This document shows positions 1 through 8,312 of a DNA stretch of 64,000 nt, piece after piece. A program made the position numbers and the translations under genes. The notes under the pieces are model-generated. The model was not told where the DNA came from and made no database searches. It saw nothing but the letters and a program-made list of their open reading frames with translations. Source of the stretch: Lachnospiraceae bacterium (GTDB lineage Bacteria > Bacillota > Clostridia > Lachnospirales > Lachnospiraceae); contig JAKSRY010000001.1 of assembly GCA_024403415.1 (NCBI GenBank), positions 62,001 to 126,000 on the forward strand, given 5' to 3'. Each line of letters begins with the position of its first letter. Within the stretch, counting starts at the first letter, position 1.

Positions 1-538
1 TATGATTGGCATCAGAAAGATACTTAACCTTAACCTCAGTATTCTCATCAACATTCTCTGCAAATGTGAAAAAGTCATCCTGATATGCATTAATAATTCC
101 CGGAAGTTTGATGTTTTCTCTCAATGCATCCTTTGATGGTCTGTGAATAGAGAAGGTGTCGACGCGGAAGCCAAACATCTCACTCAGTATGTCCATTTCC
201 TTAACTATCTGCTTGCGAACAAGCTCCATATCTGTCAGACCGTTCAGCGCAAAATGAAGTCCGATATTCTGTCCTCTTTCATGCATATCCTTAATCATAT
301 CCATGTTTCTCTTGGAAAGGATATTGTATGAATTGTTTGTCCACTGGAAGAAGAAGGTTGATGAAAAGTCCATGCTCTCTTCAACTTTTGAAAGGGCATA
401 GGCTCTGTCAACGCTGTATTCAACATCGTGTCTCATGATGACGAATTTGTCTTTATTAATCGCATCCTTGTAGTTTGCATGAGCACCTGTTGATTTGATG
501 ATTCTTATTATTTCTTTATAGTCTTCAAATGAGAACAT
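1..538 (-). CDS. Polysaccharide deacetylase-like protein (3' end cut by window)
   Basis: Reading the minus strand from an ATG at 538 gives 179 codons without a stop, so the C-terminal part lies outside the window. A good ribosome site (AAGGAG, complement of 545-550) precedes the ATG. The protein contains VIMRHDVEYS near residue 33, like the (L)RHD(V/I)D metal-binding signature of NodB-fold polysaccharide deacetylases, then IGLHFAL and SIHRPS segments that suit the later His motifs of that fold. This family removes N- or O-acyl groups from sugars, or acts as a pseudo-deacetylase in glycan loci. Its place at the downstream end of the glycan cluster fits. The exact substrate cannot be read. Confidence 0.75.
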   Translation of the reverse strand, partial: MFSFEDYKEIIRIIKSTGAHANYKDAINKDKFVIMRHDVEYSVDRAYALSKVEESMDFSSTFFFQWTNNSYNILSKRNMDMIKDMHERGQNIGLHFALNGLTDMELVRKQIVKEMDILSEMFGFRVDTFSIHRPSKDALRENIKLPGIINAYQDDFFTFAENVDENTEVKVKYLSDANH

Positions 539-623
539 ATGGAACTCCTTTTCCCGTTATCGGGCATATGTTTTTGAAATATATATTAAAGTAATGGCAT
601 GATAAATATATGAAAACTTATTA

Positions 624-637
624 ATTGTATTTACAAT
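624..637. promoter_or_regulatory. Operator-like palindrome upstream of the deacetylase-like gene
   Basis: ATTGTA, two bases, TACAAT form a compact inverted repeat about 86 bases upstream of the ATG at 538, inside the only larger spacer between this gene and the formyltransferase. It could be an operator or chance in AT-rich DNA; no regulator is identified. Confidence 0.2.
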
Positions 638-703
638 ATAAAATGATCAAAGCCGAAATATATTTGAAAAATGAACCATAACTATCGTAAAGTAGAGAGT
701 AAT

Positions 704-1681
704 CTAAACTAATATATCCCCTGCAGCAATATCCGTATCGCACTCGAATCTATCAATAAGAAGAGAGCCGTCAACCGTACGTACAATGAGCTTACCATCA
801 AATATATCTACTACTTCTCCGGGAGCATATCCGCTAAAGTCCATCATCTCATCAAACGGATGGGCTTCCCATATTGTAACCTTAGTGTATTGCTCCTTCA
901 AAGTCTCGAGGTCTTCTGTATTTTGAGGATATTCATTTCCTTTTTTAACCACATATGCAAATGCACCGGGGAACGGAGCTGCAACACCTCTTATGAGATT
1001 ATAGATATCTCTCGTTCTTCCCTTAAAGTCAACCTTACCGTCAACAGCAGTTCGCTTTTTGTACCAGGAATCAAAATCCTTCGATTCTGTTTTAATGACA
1101 ATGCTGTCATTTTTGTACGCTTCAAGCAATTCTGCGATGAGTGCTTTTGAGCAGATCATATTTTTGTACTGAGCAGTTCTTATGTCATCATGCTGATTGA
1201 TTGAGAACATCTTAGTTCCAAATACATTCGGACTGTCAGCATTTTCGTCATATTTAAAAAGATTTAAGTTAAATCTGGTATCTCCAAGAATCATTGACCA
1301 GTTAAGAGGACTTCTTCCTCTTCCGAAAGGAAGGTATCCGGCATTACCATGGAACCCGAATATACCATGCTTAAATGCATCAAGGACTTCCTTTGGAATC
1401 AGTCTCTGCCATCCCATTGATATACCGATATCAAATTCGTTTTCCTTAATAAATTTTGTAGTTTTTTCATCTGTCAGAAAATAGCTGTCAGCCTCGAAAA
1501 CGGGTATCCCATACTTGTCAGTGAGTGAAGATAATCCTTTATATCCTGACACCTCATTCTTCTTAGTGACTTCAGGAGAAATGGTTATTACAAGATCTAC
1601 ATGACAAATGTTGTTTTCTATATATTCAACTATGTTCTCCGATGTATCTTTAACACCAAAAACTACTACTTTATATTTCAT
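704..1681 (-). CDS. Formyltransferase-fold enzyme, probable sugar N-formyltransferase
   Basis: This 325-residue protein has the layout of the methionyl-tRNA/sugar formyltransferase family: a Rossmann-like N-terminal domain to about residue 200 and a C-terminal OB-like domain. The core motif, FHGNAGYLPFGRGRSPLNW at 110-128, matches the family pattern HPSLLPxYRGxxPxxW, with His111 as the catalytic histidine. The Asn normally two residues before that His is Gly109 here, while an Asn appears at 113. Such enzymes transfer a formyl group from N10-formyltetrahydrofolate to an amino sugar nucleotide. Its position beside GTs and an epimerase, far from fmt-def housekeeping genes, argues for a sugar substrate, for example a 4-amino sugar from one of the aminotransferases in this locus. 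Confidence 0.7.
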   Translation of the reverse strand: MKYKVVVFGVKDTSENIVEYIENNICHVDLVITISPEVTKKNEVSGYKGLSSLTDKYGIPVFEADSYFLTDEKTTKFIKENEFDIGISMGWQRLIPKEVLDAFKHGIFGFHGNAGYLPFGRGRSPLNWSMILGDTRFNLNLFKYDENADSPNVFGTKMFSINQHDDIRTAQYKNMICSKALIAELLEAYKNDSIVIKTESKDFDSWYKKRTAVDGKVDFKGRTRDIYNLIRGVAAPFPGAFAYVVKKGNEYPQNTEDLETLKEQYTKVTIWEAHPFDEMMDFSGYAPGEVVDIFDGKLIVRTVDGSLLIDRFECDTDIAAGDILV

Positions 1682-1696
1682 CTGTAATCCTCAAAC

Positions 1697-2893
1697 TTAC
1701 TTTATTCCCTCGTATATCTTCTTAAAATTATCCACGTACGCATCGTATCCGAATTCAAGTGCCCTCTGCCTTGCTTTAGTCTGATAATCTTTTAATATCT
1801 CAGGATTCTCAAGCAGATACTCCATTGCTTCCGCCAGTAATCTGTCCTCATCGGTTATCGTTTCAGAGTAATCTGCCTTCCCGTCAAGCACCGGAATCAT
1901 AATTCCACATTCATCAGACAGAATCGGCTTTTTACCTTCTGACTTAAGACTATCGAGTTTGGCATTGACAATTGAGACCGTAGACCTGTCTCCTCTTATT
2001 AAAATCTCTGAAGGACCTGAAGGACAGTTCGTTGCTATCGGTGCAAGTGAAAGAATCATTCCTTCAACAAGCGCATTAGGAAATCCTTCAACACTTGAGG
2101 TCAAAAGATATATATCTGACCTCGACAGATATTTATACGGATTGGTACACATTCCTTCAAAAAATACAGACTCGTCATGCAACAGTTTGCCTGCAAGTTC
2201 TCTGCACTCCTCAAAGGTTCCATCCCCAAGGATTTTTAATTCGGTTTCCGGATACTTCTCATGAACAAGACTAAATGCCTTTATCATGTGCCAAAAGCCT
2301 TTAACCTCGTCATCTCGTCCCATAGAAATAAATACTTTCTTACCCTCAGTAAAACCATTTACTTCTTCTTTGGCAGATTCTTCGATAAGCTCTGTATTAA
2401 ACAGATTATAAAGAGTTACTGCTCTATTTCCCGGAAACATTTTCTTAAAATCATATTCTATTTCTTTTGCACAGCATATAATACGATCGGCCCTGCTGTT
2501 GAAGACCTTCAACAGACGTTTACTGAACAGATCACCATAGCTTCTGAAGCCCAGCCAGACACCGGTATCCTTAGTGCGGCTAAAGGCATTTACAATATTT
2601 GCGGTTGGCCCAAAGCTGTAACAAAGTAAAGGTTTATATTCTTTCTTTAACTTTTTAAGTGCTTTCCTTCTCTTAAAGATATTAAGAAGTTTACCAACCT
2701 TTCCCTGCCGCACCGGAAGGTTCAGATTAATTATCTTCAAGCCTTCAATATCATATGCAATATCTTTGTCATCAAAAATGACAATTGTAATATCAAAATC
2801 TTTTTCAAGGACCCGTGCTGTAGTAACACATACTCTTTCAAAACCACCCTGATGAAGCATGGGGGAGAGTAAAAACAAACCAGGTTTTTCCAT
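1697..2893 (-). CDS. GT4-type glycosyltransferase
   Basis: This is a 398-residue GT-B fold glycosyltransferase of the GT4 (RfaB/WcaL-like) family. The N-terminal acceptor domain opens with LLSPMLHQGGFERV, the glycine-rich loop typical of GT4. The C-terminal domain carries the EX7E nucleotide-sugar motif, Glu269 to Glu277 (EGFPNALVE), followed by APIATNCPSGPSEIL. No membrane segment is evident, so it should work on the cytoplasmic face on lipid-linked acceptor. It follows the epimerase gene by 33 bases and precedes the formyltransferase by 15, suggesting one transcript. Donor sugar unknown. Confidence 0.82.
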   Translation of the reverse strand: MEKPGLFLLSPMLHQGGFERVCVTTARVLEKDFDITIVIFDDKDIAYDIEGLKIINLNLPVRQGKVGKLLNIFKRRKALKKLKKEYKPLLCYSFGPTANIVNAFSRTKDTGVWLGFRSYGDLFSKRLLKVFNSRADRIICCAKEIEYDFKKMFPGNRAVTLYNLFNTELIEESAKEEVNGFTEGKKVFISMGRDDEVKGFWHMIKAFSLVHEKYPETELKILGDGTFEECRELAGKLLHDESVFFEGMCTNPYKYLSRSDIYLLTSSVEGFPNALVEGMILSLAPIATNCPSGPSEILIRGDRSTVSIVNAKLDSLKSEGKKPILSDECGIMIPVLDGKADYSETITDEDRLLAEAMEYLLENPEILKDYQTKARQRALEFGYDAYVDNFKKIYEGIK

Positions 2894-2926
2894 AAGCTAT
2901 TCCTTCATGCAGATAACTGCAAATCA

Positions 2927-3901
2927 CTACAGGTTCTCTTTATACCATTCAATTGCAAGCTTGATTCCTGCAGCAAAATCGTACTCCGGATCATATCCGA
3001 GAAGTTCCTTTGCCTTAGAGATATCTGCATTTGAATCTCTGATATCTCCCTTTCTGTCAGGTCCAAAGATTGGCTCAACATCCATTCCAAGAGCTTCAAG
3101 AATATCATTATAAACATCAATAAGAAATTCTCTTCCGCCTGCACCTATGTTGAAGGCTTCACCTGCAGCTTCGGAAGGAGCAAGACATGCTCTCATATTG
3201 GCTTCAATTACATTATCAATATATGTAAAGTCTCTTGACTGCTTACCATCACCATTAATAGTTGGTCTCTCGCCATTCTTTAACTGCTTGATGAACTTAG
3301 GAATAACAGCGGCGTAAGCTCCGTTTGGATCCTGTCTTCTGCCGAATACGTTAAAATATCTGAGTCCGTATGTATCAAGACCATAGAGCGAATGATAAAG
3401 TCTTCCGTATTCTTCATCTACCTTCTTTGTAAGTGCGTAAGGACTTAAAACATTTCCCTCATGCCCTTCCTTCTTTGGAAGCACCGGGTGATCTCCATAT
3501 ACAGATGATGAAGAAGCATATACGAATTTTTTAACACCGTTAACTCGGCAGGCTTCCATCATATTAAGAGTTCCTCTGATATTGATCTCTTCATATAAAA
3601 GAGGCATTTCGATTGATCTTGGAACAGAGCCCCATGCAGCCTGGTTCATTACATAATCGACACCTTTGGTTGCCTCAAGACACGAATCAAGATCTCTTAT
3701 ATCTTTCTCAAGAAATGTAAAGTTAGGCTCTTTCATCAATTCTTCAAGATTTTCGATATGTCCTGTTGAAAGATTATCAAGACCTCTTACCGTATAGCCT
3801 GCCTTAACCAGTACCTCACAGATGTTTGAACCGATAAATCCTGCTGCACCGGTTACCAAAAATACACTGTTTTCAGGGAATTTCAAATTCTTGTAACTCA
3901 T
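2927..3901 (-). CDS. UDP-N-acetylhexosamine 4-epimerase (WbpP/TviC-like)
   Basis: This is an extended short-chain dehydrogenase/reductase of 324 residues. It has the NAD motif VTGAAGFIGSN at 16-26, SSSSVYGD at 130-137 and the catalytic Tyr155-x-x-x-Lys159 (YALTK). The stretch NVFGRRQDPNGAYAAVIPK is a hallmark of the WbpP/TviC group, which interconverts UDP-GlcNAc and UDP-GalNAc or their uronic acids, rather than classic GalE. With the TviB/WbpO-like dehydrogenase at 9.7-11.0 kb it would supply UDP-GalNAcA. A GT4 gene follows 33 bases downstream. Family assignment is firm; the exact substrate is inferred from motif similarity. Confidence 0.85.
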   Translation of the reverse strand: MSYKNLKFPENSVFLVTGAAGFIGSNICEVLVKAGYTVRGLDNLSTGHIENLEELMKEPNFTFLEKDIRDLDSCLEATKGVDYVMNQAAWGSVPRSIEMPLLYEEINIRGTLNMMEACRVNGVKKFVYASSSSVYGDHPVLPKKEGHEGNVLSPYALTKKVDEEYGRLYHSLYGLDTYGLRYFNVFGRRQDPNGAYAAVIPKFIKQLKNGERPTINGDGKQSRDFTYIDNVIEANMRACLAPSEAAGEAFNIGAGGREFLIDVYNDILEALGMDVEPIFGPDRKGDIRDSNADISKAKELLGYDPEYDFAAGIKLAIEWYKENL

Positions 3902-4004
3902 TGTTTTTTCCTTCTTTTCTCTAAATTTTTCTTATATTCTTAGTCTTTTCTCTATTCTTAGACTGTATCTTTTACTGCTTCAAATCATATCTGAATAATC
4001 CTGT

Positions 4005-5165
4005 TTATTGGTTATTCTTTTTCTTCTTTAACCGCTTCTTCAGATTGTGTTTCTTCTCCGAATTACATCTTTGAATAACCTCGTCGATATAATTACGCCA
4101 CTCATCAATAACGGCATCCGAATTAACTCTCTTCACAATCTCTCTTGCATGCATTCCATACTCTTCAGCGAGCTCAGGATTTTCTATAAGCTTAATGATT
4201 CCTTCAGCAAGCGCATCCGGATCCTTAATCGGCACCAGCAGCCCGTCATAGCCATCCGTCATTATCGTTGCCGGACCGCCGCACGGACAGTCGGTTGCCA
4301 CAATCGGCATTCCGAGAGCCATTGCTTCAATAAGCGCATTCGGAAGTCCTTCCCAGTCAGATGAAAACGCATATATTTTTGACTGTGGAAGCTGTTTTTC
4401 AAGTTCATCACTTCCACCCATCAGATGTATAAATTTCTCTGCCTGATATTCCTTTATTTTTGCCTCAAGTATTTCCTTTGTTCCGTCAAAAGAATCCGGA
4501 CCATATATTTTTAATTCAAATTCAGGATGTTTGGCATGCACCTTCATAAAGGCATCTATAAGCATCGGCTGATTTTTGAAATCTACCAGTCTGCCCGACT
4601 GAACGATGCTGTTCTCTCTTTCGACAGGCTTGGGAACATCCAAATATTTATCACTGACCGGATTGAGGATTATTGTCGAAACATCCCTCAGATACTCAGG
4701 GAAGAAATCTCTTTGTCCTTTGGTCTGAAATACAGCACCCGATGCTCTGGGAAAGAGCCACGGAATCTGAATCTTATCAAGCATTTCCTCGTAATGTCCC
4801 GTCGGATCTGTTCTTACCGCAATAATGATGGGCACATTGAGTTTTCCTGCTGCCTGAAGTGCCCTGTAAATCGGTTTCCTGGTAAAAGCGATTACAACGT
4901 CAGGCTTTTCTTCCTTAATGCAATCCCTTAAATATTTAATTCTGAGATACATCTTGGATATACGTGACTTCTTTTCGTCAGACGCTTTGGGTCCGACTAT
5001 CAGCTTCTTGACTCTTGGATCAAGCTGAAACTCGTCCACGCCTTCCCACTCGGTGGTTACAACTATTTCCAAATCTTCTCTGCACAGTCTGTTGGCAAGA
5101 TTCGAAACCACTCTTTCGGCTCCGCCCTGCTCGAGGCAGTTAAGATGAAACATAATTTTTCGCAT
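4005..5165 (-). CDS. GT4-type glycosyltransferase
   Basis: A 386-residue GT-B glycosyltransferase. The N-terminus (MFHLNCLEQGGAERVVSNLA) is the canonical GT4 opening, and the EX7E motif is Glu272 to Glu280 (EGLPNALIE), followed by GMPIVATDCPCGGP. The C-terminus ends in a very basic lysine/arginine tail, which could bind acidic phospholipid. It is the first gene of a minus-strand group running into the epimerase and the next GT4, and it is divergent from the FkbH-like gene across a 168-base spacer. The overall pattern resembles GalNAc-transferring PglJ/PglH-type enzymes, but donor and acceptor are not determinable. Confidence 0.82.
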   Translation of the reverse strand: MRKIMFHLNCLEQGGAERVVSNLANRLCREDLEIVVTTEWEGVDEFQLDPRVKKLIVGPKASDEKKSRISKMYLRIKYLRDCIKEEKPDVVIAFTRKPIYRALQAAGKLNVPIIIAVRTDPTGHYEEMLDKIQIPWLFPRASGAVFQTKGQRDFFPEYLRDVSTIILNPVSDKYLDVPKPVERENSIVQSGRLVDFKNQPMLIDAFMKVHAKHPEFELKIYGPDSFDGTKEILEAKIKEYQAEKFIHLMGGSDELEKQLPQSKIYAFSSDWEGLPNALIEAMALGMPIVATDCPCGGPATIMTDGYDGLLVPIKDPDALAEGIIKLIENPELAEEYGMHAREIVKRVNSDAVIDEWRNYIDEVIQRCNSEKKHNLKKRLKKKKNNQ

Positions 5166-5202
5166 TTATATCTAATCCTGTCTGTCTATGATATCTTCGG
5201 TT

Positions 5203-5231
5203 TTGTATTACATGATTATTTATGCTATACT
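5203..5231 (+). promoter_or_regulatory. Promoter for the FkbH-like gene
   Basis: TTGTAT and TATACT are separated by 17 bases in the divergent spacer between the GT4 gene and the FkbH-like gene. It would give a leader of roughly 95 bases. Both hexamers depart somewhat from consensus, so the call is moderate. Confidence 0.45.
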
Positions 5232-5333
5232 TGTGTCTGTCGCAAGACATAATAACCCTATTTTCATTTAAACTATATCTTATTAAGAATACACCAAAAT
5301 TGACATTTGGTCAAAAAATAGATGGAGAATACT

Positions 5334-7139
5334 ATGCAGGAATTATTCTATCCATATGATTCAAATTTAATACTCAAGAAGTCAAAAAAGCTTCGCCGTG
5401 AGCTCCTTGAAACTGCCGAAAAAGAAGGAAAAAAGCTGCTCAAAAAGAAGGTTGCCGTGTTGGGCGGAAGCACAACTCACGACATAATAAGAATACTGGA
5501 TTTGTTTTTGCTTAATGAAGGTATTGAGGCCGAATTTTACGAGTCAGAATACAGCCAGTATTGGGAGGATGCAATGTTTGGCACTCCCGAACTTGACGCC
5601 TTTACTCCCGATGTCATTTTCGTACATACAACATTTAAAAATATAACCGAGCTTCCCCAAATCACTGATTCGGTTGAAGAAATCAAAGCTAAAGAAGACA
5701 GACTTTTTGATCACTTCAAAGTTATGTGGGAGAGCCTGAAATCTAAATTCAGTTGTCCAATCATCCAAAATAATTTTGAATATCCCGCATACAGATTGCT
5801 TGGAAACAAAGAAGCCTATGACCATCATGGTGTTATTGCATTTGTTAACAGGATAAATATACGATTTGCCGACTATGCCAGAGATAACGGACTGTTGATT
5901 AACGATATCAATTATGTTGCTGCTTCTTATGGCCTTGACAGATGGGCTGATTCTTTCTACTGGCATATGTACAAATATGCAATGTCGCTTCAGGCTATTC
6001 CTGATTATACATTTAACGTAAGTCACATAATAAAAGCAGTATTTGGTAAAAATAAAAAGTCACTTGTCCTTGATCTTGATAACACTCTTTGGGGTGGAAT
6101 TGTCGGAGATGATGGTCCGGAGAATCTTGAAATCGGACAGGAAACTTCAATGGGACAGGTATATTCTGAATTTCAGAATTACGTTAAAGCGCACAAAGAT
6201 TTAGGTGTCATACTTAATGTAAATTCAAAGAATGAGATGGATAATGCCCTTGCCGGACTTAATCATCCTGAAGGAATCTTAAAACCCGATGATTTCATAA
6301 TGATTCAGGCCAATTGGGAACCGAAGAGCCAGAATCTTAACACTATAGCAGATACCCTGAATCTTGGTGTTGATTCCTTTGTTTTCGTTGATGACAATCC
6401 GGCTGAACGTGAAATTATCCGCCAGCAAATTCCCGGAGTCGCTGTTCCAAATATTACGGAATCAGGTTCTCTTTCTCCTGAAAAATATATAAGAATTTTG
6501 GACAAGAACGGATATTTCGAAACCATAACAATATCCGAAGACGATGCTAAACGAAATGAGATGTATAAAGCCAATGCTTTGCGTAAAGCACAGGAAACAA
6601 GCTTTAAGGATTATAATGAATTCCTCCTTTCACTTGATATGAAGGGTGAAATCAAAGCTTTTGATCCTCTTTACTATTCTCGAATCGCTCAGCTTACAAA
6701 TAAGAGTAATCAGTTTAATCTGACAACGCTTCGCTGCAGCATGGAAGAAATCGAAGCAATGTCTTCTGATGACTCATACATTACACTATACGGAAAATTA
6801 TCTGATAAATTTGGAGATAATGGAGTAGTTTCAATTGTAGCCGGTAAAGCGGAAGGTGATACACTTCACATCAGACTCTGGCTCATGAGCTGCAGAGTCC
6901 TCAAACGAGATATGGAATTTGCAATGAAGGACGAGCTTGTTAAAGCAGCCCTTAACAAAAATATCAGCAAGCTTAAAGGTTACTATTATCCTACTGCCAA
7001 GAACGGAATGGTTAAGAATTTCTTTAACACCATGGGCTTTGATAAGATTTCGGAAGATGCAGATGGAAATACCGAGTGGATACTTGAAATCAATTCCGAT
7101 TATGAGAATCAGAATAAGGTTATTAAAGTTAATGCCTAG
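5334..7139 (+). CDS. FkbH-like HAD-IIIC protein
   Basis: An approximately 600-residue FkbH-family protein: an N-terminal SGNH-like segment (VAVLGGSTTHDI near 40), a HAD phosphatase domain with the nucleophile motif VLDLDNTLWGG (Asp247 and Asp249) and FVDDNPAERE, and a C-terminal GNAT-like domain. FkbH proteins are known to dephosphorylate 1,3-bisphosphoglycerate and load the glyceryl unit on a carrier protein, or to make related acyl donors. The start at 5334 is preferred because GGAG sits 7 bases upstream; the in-frame ATG at 5322 has no ribosome site. It is the only glycan-biosynthesis-type gene on the plus strand of this locus and has its own promoter and terminator. No carrier protein is adjacent; the nearest is at 37.4 kb. 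Confidence 0.85.
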   Translation: MQELFYPYDSNLILKKSKKLRRELLETAEKEGKKLLKKKVAVLGGSTTHDIIRILDLFLLNEGIEAEFYESEYSQYWEDAMFGTPELDAFTPDVIFVHTTFKNITELPQITDSVEEIKAKEDRLFDHFKVMWESLKSKFSCPIIQNNFEYPAYRLLGNKEAYDHHGVIAFVNRINIRFADYARDNGLLINDINYVAASYGLDRWADSFYWHMYKYAMSLQAIPDYTFNVSHIIKAVFGKNKKSLVLDLDNTLWGGIVGDDGPENLEIGQETSMGQVYSEFQNYVKAHKDLGVILNVNSKNEMDNALAGLNHPEGILKPDDFIMIQANWEPKSQNLNTIADTLNLGVDSFVFVDDNPAEREIIRQQIPGVAVPNITESGSLSPEKYIRILDKNGYFETITISEDDAKRNEMYKANALRKAQETSFKDYNEFLLSLDMKGEIKAFDPLYYSRIAQLTNKSNQFNLTTLRCSMEEIEAMSSDDSYITLYGKLSDKFGDNGVVSIVAGKAEGDTLHIRLWLMSCRVLKRDMEFAMKDELVKAALNKNISKLKGYYYPTAKNGMVKNFFNTMGFDKISEDADGNTEWILEINSDYENQNKVIKVNA

Positions 7140-7186
7140 GTTACCGGTACAATCGCCGGGATAAATAAAAAATAGTATATGCATAA

Positions 7187-7216
7187 AAAAGCTGAATGCA
7201 AAACATTCAGCTTTTC
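7187..7216. terminator. Bidirectional terminator between convergent genes
   Basis: A perfect 12-bp stem (AAAAGCTGAATG and its complement, 7187-7198 with 7204-7215) has a 5-base loop. A-rich and T-rich flanks give U-tracts in both directions. It closes the FkbH-like gene (end 7139) and overlaps the stop codon of the convergent glycosyltransferase (end 7207). Confidence 0.85.
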
Positions 7217-8292
7217 TTTATTTCTTCAAGATATCTGTTTATTACGATGTTTCTGTCGAATTCTTTTTGGATTTTTTCCCGACCCTTCATTCCCATCTGT
7301 TCTCTTTCCTTGGCAGACAGAGCAAGGAGTTTATCAACAGCCTCAACCAGAGCCTCACTGCTTCTTGGAACAAACCCTATTCCTGAAATACCTTCGTCAA
7401 AGGTTTCTTTACACCCCGGAATATCGGAAGCAATTACTGGTCTTCCGCAAGATGCGGCTTCGAGAAGCACGTTCGACAACCCTTCATGATAAGAAGGATG
7501 AATCAGAACATGATGACTCTTCATGAATGAATGAACATCCTTTTGATGACCGAACGCTTTTATTATTCCGTCCTTTTCATATTTTTCCAGTTCAGACTGA
7601 TAAGCTTCTTCATCATAAGCCCCTATTATATCAAAGGTACACTCGGGATGAAGTTCATGTATCTTTTTAGCACAATAAAGATATTCTTCAATACCTTTAT
7701 CTTTCATTATTCTTCCAACGAAAAGGAATTTAATTCCATCATCCTCTGACGGATATGCTTCATAACAATTCTCATTAAGATTGACACCGGATCCCGGCAA
7801 CACCTGATATTTTCCTTTAACAATATCCTTATTTACCATAAATTCGCAATTATAGGTATTCTGAAAAAATACCATTTTTGCTTTACGTAAGCCACGTTTA
7901 TATAACGTGAGCGTAATCTTCTGAGTTAAGCCACCATTTTCTATTGAAGTTCCCAATCCCGTAACATTTGCTATATATGGAACACCAAGTTTAGCACAAA
8001 CCATTCCACCATAAGAATTTGGCTTGATAGTATAAGTGAAAACAATATCTGGTTTAACATCCCTAATCGTTTTACGATAGAATTGAATTAACTTTAATTC
8101 TGAAATGGGATTCATCCCTCTTCTGTTGAACTCACATTGAATATATTTACACCCCAACTGCTTTATGCTTTCAATCCATTCTCCATTTGGAAGGCACACG
8201 ATTACCTCATGTTCTTTCACAAGTTCTTCGAGTAGTTCTTTCCGAAATTTATATAATCCCACATCATTATTCGCTAAAATCAGAATTTTCAT
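7207..8292 (-). CDS. GT4-type glycosyltransferase (PglA/CapM-like)
   Basis: A 361-residue GT-B enzyme. TYTIKPNSYGGMVCAKLGVP and NVTGLGTSIENGG (residues 87-121) are characteristic of the PglA/CapM group, which adds GalNAc or a related sugar as the second residue onto undecaprenyl-diphospho-diNAcBac or a similar acceptor. The C-terminal EX7E motif is Glu270 to Glu278 (EGLSNVLLE). It lies 20 bases after a PglE-like aminotransferase, so the pair mirrors two steps of the Campylobacter pgl pathway. Acceptor identity is an inference from family and neighbours. Confidence 0.82.
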   Translation of the reverse strand: MKILILANNDVGLYKFRKELLEELVKEHEVIVCLPNGEWIESIKQLGCKYIQCEFNRRGMNPISELKLIQFYRKTIRDVKPDIVFTYTIKPNSYGGMVCAKLGVPYIANVTGLGTSIENGGLTQKITLTLYKRGLRKAKMVFFQNTYNCEFMVNKDIVKGKYQVLPGSGVNLNENCYEAYPSEDDGIKFLFVGRIMKDKGIEEYLYCAKKIHELHPECTFDIIGAYDEEAYQSELEKYEKDGIIKAFGHQKDVHSFMKSHHVLIHPSYHEGLSNVLLEAASCGRPVIASDIPGCKETFDEGISGIGFVPRSSEALVEAVDKLLALSAKEREQMGMKGREKIQKEFDRNIVINRYLEEIKKS

Positions 8293-8312
8293 ACTATTAC
8301 CATTAAAACAAT

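Noticed and set aside
860..1150. Plus-strand frame of 96 codons in the formyltransferase region
   Set aside because: Antisense to a well-supported coding gene with no start signal.
4527..4931. A 134-codon plus-strand frame inside a GT4 gene
   Set aside because: Shadow of the GT4 reading frame; no recognisable motif and no start signal.
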